From Siphonodentalium dalli (lineage: Eukaryota; Mollusca; Scaphopoda; Gadilida; Siphonodentaliidae), in the NCBI GenBank assembly GCA_032622095.1, contig CP136067.1:92680707-92744706 (forward strand): DNA of 64,000 nt, in the 5' to 3' direction. The notes beneath the pieces were generated by a model that was not told the origin of the DNA, ran no database searches, and was given only the letters and a program-made list of their open reading frames with translations. The position numbers and the translations under genes are program-made. Position 1 is the stretch's first letter. Each line of letters begins with the position of its first letter. Shown piece by piece: positions 56,539 to 64,000 of this stretch.

Positions 56539-56873
56539 TCTCAACTAGCGTATCTTCAACATAATAAGAAGACTTGGCGAATTGTGATAATATGCCACTG
56601 CATGCACTTTCAGAATAACGAAAGGTGGCAATATGCCTCTCATTCCAGGTGTGAATTTAAATAAGATCCACGACTCAATCTGTGCACAGGCTATTAACAT
56701 CTGCATGGACATTTTGTGTGTCATGACGATGTAACAGGTTGTTTACCTATAGTACAGTATATTACATTGGTATGTGTTCCAGCATACATGAATATAATGC
56801 CAAGAATAGTTACTCTTCCAGAAACCAGATCGTTTCGGCTCTCACATTTCAGATTGATATTCATTGATCATGT

Positions 56874-57387
56874 TTACAAATCGATTAGATCAATGTGTCC
56901 AAGATGTGGGGATAGAGGTGCTGACGAGTCAAGCCTGTGTTTCATGAAGCCATGTCTTCGGATACTATCGCCATCTGTGTGTTGAAACGAACACCGCCCG
57001 TGATAATTCGTACCGACCGCACATGGTAGTGTGAAGTTGAACACACAGGACAAATCATTTGCAAACTGGGTGATATCTCTATCCAACTTCTCCTCAAGAT
57101 TGTTTACAGTATGTTGACTGTTGACAATTACACCGTGTCTGGTGATATGACTATTATACAGACATTCTGTCTGGTTGGTAGTCTTGGTCCATCGCAACCT
57201 TTCCCCCACTGCTACCTTGTCAACATTAAGGGGCAATTCACTGCCCATTGACACTCTATTTGCGGCAATATTTAGATTGCAATGCAACTGTGATTGTATG
57301 TTTTCACTAACAGCATAAACAAGCTTGGTTTCGCTTATGTCCGGTGCAGTACATGTCGGGGATCGCCTACCAGGAGAATCATCATGG
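56874..57387 (-). CDS. candidate Ig-like domain exon
   Basis: After an acceptor (TTTTGATGCAG, exon start 57387) the minus frame reads DDSPGRRSPTCTAPDISETK, LVYAVSENIQSQLHCNLN, VDKVAVGERLRWTKTTNQ, then RDITQFANDLSCVFNFTL and PCAVGTNYHGRCSFQHTD, with a stop at 56874. SQLHCNL, LRWTK and NDLSCVFNF are placed like the B-strand Cys, C-strand Trp and F-strand Cys of an Ig domain. The real exon probably ends at a donor before the stop (for example GTCG|GTACGA or GGGCGG|TGTTCG). Together with the fragment at 55.8-56.1 kb this suggests part of a multi-Ig extracellular receptor or soluble immune protein on the minus strand. The family is not identified. Confidence 0.38.
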
Positions 57388-57389
57388 CT

Positions 57390-58300
57390 GCATCAAAATG
57401 ACGAGCCGTATAGCCGTTATGTTAGTAAAGTAATTCAATTGTTGCATGTATTTGTGACACAGTGAAACACACCATACCAATAAATAAGCGATCGACCAGC
57501 TGATCTACGCCAAGTTATGATAAACTCGGACAACATTTTTAGGGGATAAAAGACAGTCTTTCTACCGAAGTACAATAACCAATGCCTAATTGGGCAAGCA
57601 CTGGCATATATGTAGTGTCCAGTGTCGATGTAACCCCCTAAGTTATCCGTGTGGTTATCTCGTGGGTGACACAATTATAACTGAAAACTACCACAATCAT
57701 TACTACGGAATTAGGAGAAGTGAATGGTGTATGTCCTTTTCCAAGACTAAAACCTAATCAATAATACATATTTTATATACTAAGGAATAGTACATTGTTA
57801 TCAATAATTATGGCGGGGAAATGTAAAACATTTAGTTAAAATCGATCCAGGTGTATGGGAGAAAAATCCCAAACAGACAGACGGAAAGACCGACAGGTAT
57901 ATCTTTCTCTTTTATAACTTGTGCCAAAATGGTAATCATATATTATTGGAGTTCACGGTCAAATTAATCTCGGCTCTGTGTGAGATCAGCCTATTTGGAA
58001 CAAGCATTGCCAACCTCATTTACGTCACTGTGACATTAGTTTAGATGTATTCATAATAATTCAAATACCATTGCGATGATGGGAGTTAAACAAACACTTA
58101 ACACAGAGAACGGTAAATTGCTAGCAAAATAGACCCATCCAAACTATTCAACGGAAGCTCGGCACCTTTCATCGCATTCTAAGAGCGTGTGTATACTTAT
58201 TCCGTGTTGGGGTGACTCATTAAGCCCAAGTAAGTGTCTGATGGAGACTGATCCCGTAAACCCAATCAGATATTTTAGCTCGTAATACATTGTAATGATA
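57390..58300. other. nothing recognised
   Basis: No splice-flanked coding segment. The minus frame at 57435-57674 has no domain. Confidence 0.3.
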
Positions 58301-58530
58301 AATTATGAAGATGGAAGGTTCCCTCAACCATGTTCGTCGAAGCCTTGCTAGGACTACTATGTGGTATTCAGGAAACCACCACGACTTCCTTGCATTGTTG
58401 TTGATTGCATTTGGACCAACAGAAGCACATACATGTATAATGCACGACTTTAGCTTTGTAGCAGGCATTGTGAAATTGACGACATGTGTCACTTCCCAGC
58501 GTACCCCAAAGAGCATTCGTTGCTAATTGA
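58300..58530. other. unassigned segment, open on both strands
   Basis: Both strands are open here (plus MKMEGSLNHVRRSLART…, minus …VARLRRTWLREPSIFII). Composition is less AT-biased. The phrase TGTGTCACTTCCCAGCGTACC could encode CHFPAYP, but no domain can be completed. Confidence 0.25.
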
Positions 58531-58748
58531 TGTTATTAATTTCTTCCAGCTGTAGAACAATAAAGAGCGTTATTTTATCGTCTGTTTTATTGGTTATTCT
58601 GTGTGTGTAACGTTCTTATAGCGACTGTTTTATTAGTTTCTTCGTGCGTGGTGTGGAACAATAAACCGTTATTCTCTCGTGTTTTAAACTGGACCACGTG
58701 CTATTATAACACAAGTCTGTGTCTGAATGATTGATTTTAATTTTCCAG

Positions 58749-58820
58749 GGGAAGTTCATACTGCCCTCCAGTCTGTGGTTCAGCAAAAAGATCGTTCGAT
58801 GGCGGCCTCGGGTCAAGGAG
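58749..58820 (+). CDS. candidate 72-nt internal exon
   Basis: Clean splice sites bracket a stop-free segment: acceptor TTTTAATTTTCCAG (AG at 58747-58748) with a pyrimidine-rich tract, and donor GGAG|GTGAGTGA (GT at 58821-58822). Read in phase 1-1, it encodes EVHTALQSVVQQKDRS followed by MAASGQG. Length and phase are symmetrical (72 nt, 1-1), so it could be skipped without a frameshift. No family was recognised from 23 residues. Confidence 0.4.
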
Positions 58821-59022
58821 GTGAGTGATAAGTGTCAATCAAATTATTATTAACATATATTTTCTACCAATCAGCGACTTGAGTGATCGTTTTATGCAAT
58901 GGTCATTTATTTTGACGCCATCTTTATTCACACTCAATCGGATATCCGCGCATATATTCATTGTTACACTGATGTTTTAATCTTTTCATGCCATTCACGA
59001 CGGGACATGCGCTGCTGCAGCA

Positions 59023-59126
59023 TTAACTGTAATTTGCCAGTGCATTCTCTTATATTATTATACGATTACGAGTCTCCCATAGAGAGCCTCGAATATATAA
59101 GAGAATGCACTGGCTTACACAGTTAA
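59023..59126. mobile_element. 104-bp TTAA-type mini-element with diverged P67 palindrome
   Basis: The left end TTAACTGTAATTTGCCAGTGC and the right end GCACTGGCTTACACAGTTAA are inverted copies, with TTAA at both outer edges. Nearly the whole element is one palindrome, whose arms (CCAGTGCATTCTCTTATAT / ATATAAGAGAATGCACTGG, 59037-59113) match the P67 arms. Confidence 0.75.
59037..59113. repeat. palindrome family P67, copy 6 (diverged)
   Basis: The copy is 77 nt. The outer arms are conserved with G/C changes (CCAGTGC for CCAATGC), but the centre differs (TTATTATACGATTACGAGTC…CCTCGAAT). The palindrome is kept although the centre has changed. Confidence 0.75.
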
Positions 59127-59699
59127 GGTAAATATTGTTGGGCCGACGTATTATCTTATATATGCGGGGTCTCGACCGATTGGAAAGTTTAAATATGTTG
59201 AACAGTTCCAACTCAAAGGAGTGAACAAATAGTGTATCATTGTTCACATTGTTGGTCGTTTGACCCATGACGGGGTGCAGTTCTCACCAATTATTTGAAG
59301 TAATTTTGCATCATTGCTTCTACTTGTCGTTTGATTACATTCCCCGAACATCCGTCCAAATGAATAATAGAATATTCCAAACTATACTTTTATAACTGGA
59401 TGGGGGGAATCAATTTAGTAAATAAAAGGTTAATGATGTCCCATCCGTTTTGACACCATACAACTACTATTTGTAAGTATTATACACCGGAACAATTAAA
59501 GAGAGGCCCTTCACCAGTGTTCGCCCTGGCCAGAATTCTTTGTAGCCATTTTTTTAGCCACTTGTGCAACTTGTTAGCCACTTTTTAAATTTTTTAGCCA
59601 CATACTGTGGGATAACTTAGCGCAAGATGCAATACGATATAAACATTTATTTACTCAATGTTATTAGCACTTATAAGTCATACCAATATACAACATCAA

Positions 59700-60190
59700 C
59701 ATTCAAATATGCCGGAGACAGTATATTTCGTTGCTTCATTTTATAAGATTCTGGGTAGAAAACGCTTGTTCGCAATTTACAGTTGACACTGGTACACAAT
59801 GCTGAATTTCCGCCAAATTACTAAGTATCGGAAAGAGTTCTTTATTTCTGATCGCAAACTGAACATAAGTGTCTATATCGTCCATGTGCCTTTTGATCCT
59901 ACACACTTTCCTGATTCCCTTCTTCCTCATTAATGTCACCATCGCTCATCGTTTCACACAATCCACTAAACGCTTGGAATGCTTTATGATAATATGCTTA
60001 TCACATTAACGGCTCAAACAGTTTGGTCAAACTAGAGAGGATCTCCAAGTCCTCGTCATCAGCGAATCTACTTTTCAAATTATCAACCAGAACAGACACA
60101 AACTTCATGCAGGCTGACACTGCATCTTGTCTAAGTTTAGTTCCATCTTTAATTTCATGTCCCGAGTCTCATTGTCACATTCAACACTGT
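59700..60190 (-). pseudogene. hAT transposase C-terminal remnant (ZNF862-like group)
   Basis: The minus strand reads KLRQDAVSACMKFVSVLVDN and DDEDLEILSSLTKLFEPLM to a stop near 60006. After an interruption it continues DIDTYVQFAIRNKELFPILS, NLAEIQHCVPVST, VNCEQAFSTQNLIK to a stop at 59736, then in another frame MKQRNILSPAYLNV. 'FPILSNLAEI…VPVSTVNCEQAFS…IK' is the hAT dimerisation region, in which catalytic-site-adjacent motifs of the LA..xLxxP.SS..CER.FS type are expected (CER is CEQ here). At least two stops or frameshifts break it, so it cannot encode a working transposase. Confidence 0.75.
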
Positions 60191-60406
60191 CCACTCCATT
60201 AACGTCAATAAAATGTGAGAAGCTATTGAATTGAGCGTATATATGACTTCACTATTTTGTAATTAGTTGAAAACGCCGTGAAATAAAGCCCCTTTGTTAC
60301 ACAAGAAGCTACTTCATAAATTTATGTTTACTCAATTGTGATAGCGTCTAAAGAATCGACCTTTAAACGACAATTAACTAATTGCCCAGTGCGTGAAACC
60401 GACACC

Positions 60407-60610
60407 CTATGGTATAGATAATCGAACACATCCATAATATCGCCCTTTCTCGTCAGCTCTCGCGATTAACATTAAGTCTTCTTGTGCTAAGCCGGTTAAT
60501 TTCTTTTGTTTTTGCAATAAATTGTCGTTCAGTCCGCGGACACGAAAACTGCCTGTAGCCATATTTTTAGCCACCAGCATATTTATTTTAGCCACTTTGT
60601 ATTTTTTTTC
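60407..60610 (-). other. open frame at the 5' side of the hAT element
   Basis: The minus frame gives MLVAKNMATGSFRVRGLND, then NLLQKQKKLTGLAQEDLML, then IARADEKGRYYGCVRLSIP and a stop. Its N-terminal part is made by subterminal AGTGGCTAAAA repeats. It may be a captured or N-terminal transposase fragment, but the family is unclear. Confidence 0.3.
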
Positions 60611-60884
60611 GCAATTTGCTAAAATGGCTAACGGCAGGGCGAACACTGCCCTTCACGGGAGCTTTTAATGGCCATATCGATTCCAAGAGACACTATGATG
60701 CTAATAAATTCAAGTCATATAATATAATAAAATACGTTCATGGTTTCGCTGTCCATTAACGGCTGACATTATGCATGGTGTTCGTCTGAGGGTTTTCCTC
60801 ATGAATATGCGTTAATAATTAAGATCGATGTAAGTATTGTTTTTTATTACTTTCCTATGTGTGATTTTCCTTGGTTTCTCGGTG

Positions 60885-61545
60885 ATTATAAACGATAGTT
60901 TCGCTAGTGTATTATGTCATTTTAACTAGCGCGTTATGTATTCATACGCGCTATCGAAATATATACGCCATTTGCACAATGGCGGTATTATTAGGATTTC
61001 TGGTAAATCAGATGTTTATAGTGGAATAATAATAAACAGAATAATCACTTGATTGAACTGATGACGTGATATAATTCATTCGAGACAGGGACAATTTTTT
61101 TTAAATATGAGAGCGCATTGCACTCGACTGTTTGTACAAAGTCCATGCCTCACTCGCCAGTTCAATCAAGTGATTAATCGCTATCTATTTCATTCGGCAT
61201 GCAAGTGACACCTTGGCTTTAACGATAGTGTGTCTCTTCCGGGTCAAAATTAAAGCAACAACAATTTAAGTGTTATAAATCCCGATTTTAAGACTACAAT
61301 TACATTTTGTGTGAATAAAATACAGAAAGAATGAAAATTTCGTTAATATTTTGTCATGAGTTTGACAATGAAGGCATAATAATTGTTATAGTTTAGATCT
61401 TTTTCTATGAAATAGCTTATTTGAATATTTAACGATAGTGTATCTCTTCTGTGTCACAATTAAAACAAAAACAATTTACGTGTTAGAAAACCCGATTTCA
61501 AGACCACAATCATATTTTGTGTGAATAAATTACAGGGGGGGGGGG
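60885..61545 (+). repeat. direct repeat pair, 211 bp apart
   Basis: AACGATAGTGTGTCTCTTCCGGGTCA…AAGCAACAACAATTTAAGTG…GAATAAAATACAG (61221-61324) recurs at 61432-61536 as AACGATAGTGTATCTCTTCT…AAACAAAAACAATTTACGTG…GAATAAATTACAG, followed by a poly-G run. Confidence 0.75.
61038..61180. mobile_element. inverted-repeat element (arms ATAATCACTTGATTGAACTG)
   Basis: ATAATCACTTGATTGAACTG (about 61040-61059) faces CAGTTCAATCAAGTGATTAAT (about 61158-61178). The intervening 100 bp contain TCATTCGAGACAGGG / CACTCGACTGTTTG, weakly inverted. A short MITE-like fold-back. Confidence 0.55.
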
Positions 61546-61814
61546 ATTAAATTTGGTTCACTGTTTGTCTATTGTTGAGCTATGAGGCATACTATTGTAA
61601 TTATTTTTTATTTGAAATGAAATTTGCCTCCGATTGGGGTGCAATGAAGATCGATCTCTTAATGTGCTCCGAACGTTTCTACGAAATGTTCGTTCTGAAA
61701 AATATCCCCTGTTCCTATATATGCCGCTAGGATGTAGAAACGTTATCAATAAAATCGATATTAATTTAAAGAAGCTGTCCCAGACTGGTGTCACTTACAT
61801 GTTATCATTCGCCG

Positions 61815-62108
61815 TCGTATGCGTCGTCATCGTCACCGTCTTAATCACCATCATCATCATCGTCGATATTGTTATCGTCGTCGTTGTCAATATTCGTCAT
61901 CATCCATCGTCATCATTAACCCAATTTAAGGACACCATTTTCATCATTATCACCAGCATCGTCGATGTCGTTATCGTCGTCAACCGTCATCATTTTCGTC
62001 ACCGTCATCATTGTCCTCATCATAACCAGCATCGTCATCATTATCATCCTCATAATCGACATCATCATCATTATCATCATTGTCATAATCCTCATCATTA
62101 TCGTCGTC
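61815..62108 (+). repeat. impure (ATC/GTC)n trinucleotide microsatellite
   Basis: Long runs of ATC, GTC and ATT triplets interspersed with CAC and CGTC. The histidine-, isoleucine- and methionine-rich open frames over it are artefacts. Confidence 0.85.
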
Positions 62109-62263
62109 GTTAACCCTTTACCCAACAAACCGGCCAAAACCGGCCAAATAAAGCTTCAACAGCCTAAAATATCTTCGGTCTGTCTCAATAGAACCATACA
62201 AATATGGATATCATTGGAATCGGCTCCTTGACCACATTGTGATAGTTACAGTTATGCCCTGTG

Positions 62264-62330
62264 CCAATGCATTATCTTATATATGCGAGTCGACCATAGG
62301 TCGCCTCGCATATATAAGAGAATGCATTGG
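62264..62330. repeat. palindrome family P67, copy 7
   Basis: The copy is 67 nt and identical in design to copies 2 and 4 except for one arm change (CATTATCTTATA for CATTCTCTTATA). Confidence 0.95.
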
Positions 62331-62411
62331 CCTAAAAAAAATCTTTTTTTAACACTTTTTACCATTTTCACTTACATTCTTTAACAATTTTATAATTTTT
62401 AATGTGTTAAG

Positions 62412-62478
62412 CCAATGCATTCTCTTATATATGCGAGGCGACCTATGGTCGACTCGCATATATAAGAGAATGCATTGG
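62412..62478. repeat. palindrome family P67, copy 8 (inverted)
   Basis: The copy is 67 nt in the orientation of copies 3 and 5 (GAGGCGACC-TAT-GGTCGACTC). Confidence 0.95.
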
Positions 62479-62768
62479 CACAGGGCCCTTCTGTTGGGTA
62501 AAGGGTTAACGGCGTAAACCTAATAATCTAAATCCTCCTCAAACTCTTGTCGCCGTAGTAATTATCGTCCGGACAACGCCGTTGTCGTCATCGTCCAAAT
62601 CGTCATTTCAGCATGTGTACATGTAGTTAATGTTGAGTCATATCTTGATGTTTCTTCACACAAGCCTTAACACATATCTCTAAACTGCTCTGTATTGAGT
62701 TTTGGCTACCGAATAAAATATAAAACCATGCTCTAGATGGTTCTTGTCGAAAGTTAGCCAGGATATAT

Positions 62769-62925
62769 AAGGATTAACTGTCATGTGGACTGGTTTTATG
62801 GAGATGTAACCGTGAGGTAAGTGGTCATAACTTGTGTAAAACCCTTCGGGTTTTACATACAAGTTATGACCACTACCTCACGGTTACATCTCCATAAAAA
62901 CAGTCCACATGACAGTTAATCCTTA
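62769..62925. mobile_element. 157-bp near-perfect hairpin (75-nt arms, 3-nt loop)
   Basis: The left arm starts AAGGATTAACTGTCATGTGG and ends CTTGTGTAAAACCC. The loop is TTC, and the right arm starts GGGTTTTACATACAAG and ends CCACATGACAGTTAATCCTT. Only a handful of mismatches occur in about 75 bp. There is no coding content. It could be a fold-back transposon or a source of hairpin RNA. The flanks show a weak TATATAA / TTATATA inversion beyond the arms. Confidence 0.85.
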
Positions 62926-62934
62926 TGTTTATAT

Positions 62935-64000
62935 ACATTTAGCGAAAAAGCCAGTTTTGTAAATGTATTTAAATCGAAAAGTGTATCGTGACAAAACAAG
63001 CCCAAAATATCTCATAGCACCCTTGGCAAAAGTTAACAGGAACAATATCTCTTTATATTGAAACCCGATGATGTATTAATTAAGTCAATCCTGCGCGAGT
63101 CCCAATGCGCCCAAATCATTACGCTTACTTCTTTCCGAAACTGATGACGTGTCGATGTAATTATGAGGCTGCAGTTATGAGCTGTTGCGCGTTCACCGAG
63201 AAATAATTGCAACTGGCCACGTGGGCGCCGACCAATCGGAATGCTGGATTTAGTGATGATCACACTTAGTATTCAGATACATGTAGTTGATACACGTGTA
63301 AGTATACGAACGTTGTAACATTCATAAATGCGAAACAGCGACAGTATCATCATTTGTTAACGTCATTGAGCGACTGTGCGTCGTAGTAGTCTCAAATTTA
63401 TCACAACCTGCTGCGAAAAGAAATATTTACCAGTGCCCTTTTTTTAATAACAAAACTGTAGTTTCTTGCTATGCCCACATGTCGAGTTGTATTGTGCTTT
63501 ACAAAAGAACTGCCATGCGTTTAGACACATAATACTCACACGCATGGATAGCGAAAGATTCGTAATCGGGGCTCTCGATTAGATAGCGATTAGTATTCGA
63601 TCGCAGTAACACGTGCCAATCGATGTTAGGATAATATTTCGAAATGAATGAATGAATGTATTTATTGAACAAACCAAATACAATGATATATGCCAGTACA
63701 ACAATGTGAATACATGTATACACAATACCACAATTTGCATATGTAAATAATATATAAAGCCGTATTCGAAAAAAGTAACCTGAATTAATTGGAAGGGCGA
63801 TAACTCTATACAGAACGTACTTTGACGAAATAAGGGAGATGTGTATGAACATTCATTTACAACGCCAGAAGTGGTAAACTTTGGCCAGACATACATGTAT
63901 GTCAAATTATCATTACTGAATGTACTGGTTTGTGGGAGGTTATGGAAAGGCTCTTAAAAAGAATTGGACATTGATGACATACATCGCGGTAATTGAACAA
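62935..64000. other. nothing recognised
   Basis: The right end of the window. GAATGAATGAATGTATTTATTGAACAAACCAAATA near 63645 resembles the 3' tail of a dispersed retroposon. Open frames here lack domains. Confidence 0.35.

Larger units (their letters stand above)
59515..60648 (-). mobile_element. hAT transposon remnant, 1,134 bp, with perfect 8-bp target duplication
   Basis: The termini are CAGTGTTCGCCCTG on the left and CAGGGCGAACACTG on the right, perfectly inverted over 14 bp. CCCTTCAC flanks both sides exactly (59507-59514 and 60649-60656), the 8-bp duplication of hAT elements. Subterminal TTAGCCAC words repeat near both ends. The interior holds minus-strand transposase remnants (59736-60190), so the element is an internally deleted, decayed copy. 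The intact duplication and termini imply fairly recent insertion. Confidence 0.9.
62110..62509. mobile_element. TTAA-type non-autonomous element with two P67 palindromes (400 bp)
   Basis: The left end TTAACCCTTTACCCAACA (62110-) and the right end TGTTGGGTAAAGGGTTAA (-62509) are perfect inverted termini bounded by TTAA, the signature of piggyBac-type targets. Inside, two P67 copies in inverted orientation (62264-62330, 62412-62478) flank a short A/T-rich spacer. The outer 140 bp on the left (AAACCGGCCAAAACCGGCC…) have no counterpart in E1 and E2. Confidence 0.8.

Noticed and set aside
61634-62231. Histidine/isoleucine-rich protein of 159 codons
   Set aside because: The frame is driven by an ATC/GTC trinucleotide repeat.
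1-64000. CRISPR arrays or bacterial operons
   Set aside because: The tandem repeats lack unique spacers of constant length, and there are no cas-like genes or ribosome-binding sites. The window is eukaryotic in character.

Overview
This is an AT-rich, repeat-dominated stretch of eukaryotic nuclear DNA, most likely from a marine invertebrate. A lophotrochozoan such as a mollusc is my best guess. The reasons are isolated intron-flanked exon-like frames rather than bacterial gene packing, dense non-autonomous DNA transposons (hAT, TTAA-type, CACTC-type and poly-G terminal-repeat elements), many long tandem arrays, frequent ACATGTA-type words, and degenerate 'CGTCACCAAACTNNATATGG' and 'GATGAAATTTGGCATG' repeats that I associate with molluscan genomes. 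The species cannot be fixed from the sequence alone. There are no operons, Shine-Dalgarno sites or CRISPR arrays, and I see no complete protein-coding gene.

Layout. Positions 1-3.2 kb hold the best gene-like material at the left end: a minus-strand cysteine-rich exon-like frame (145-387), a plus-strand signal-peptide exon with a good splice donor (576-679), a fold-back element, and a coding-like block with conflicting frames (2.17-3.2 kb). Positions 3.5-8 kb are degenerate tandem repeats. Positions 8.5-14.2 kb hold fold-backs, a nested pair of TTAA elements, a tRNA-like remnant, a 12-bp TTAGGGTCG-like minisatellite, a 46-bp minisatellite and a Harbinger-like terminal-repeat element. Positions 14.5-22 kb carry dispersed repeats, two large copies of a palindrome-bearing element, and a poly-G terminal-repeat transposon. 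Positions 23-26 kb are minisatellites. Positions 27-37.3 kb are almost wholly repeats, including 160-bp and ~620-bp satellite-like arrays and a 304-bp direct repeat pair. At 39 kb lies the clearest host exon, the C-terminal half of a C-type lectin-like domain (minus strand), followed by a 51-bp minisatellite. Positions 41.6-43.7 kb are a 1.7 kb transposon nested in an older repeat. Positions 45-58.8 kb hold scattered exon candidates (a short terminal exon, two Ig-like frames, a 72-nt internal exon). Positions 59.0-62.9 kb contain a TTAA mini-element, a hAT element with a perfect 8-bp target duplication, a TTAA element with two palindromes, and a striking 157-bp hairpin.

The most unusual signal is a 67-nt near-perfect palindrome (32-nt arms, 3-nt loop). 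It recurs eight times, seven almost identically, inside several different-looking non-autonomous elements, usually as an inverted pair. Nothing suggests that the exons here form a shared pathway. They look like isolated exons of extracellular or immune-type proteins (C-type lectin, Ig-like, signal peptides) scattered in repeats, some possibly decayed.
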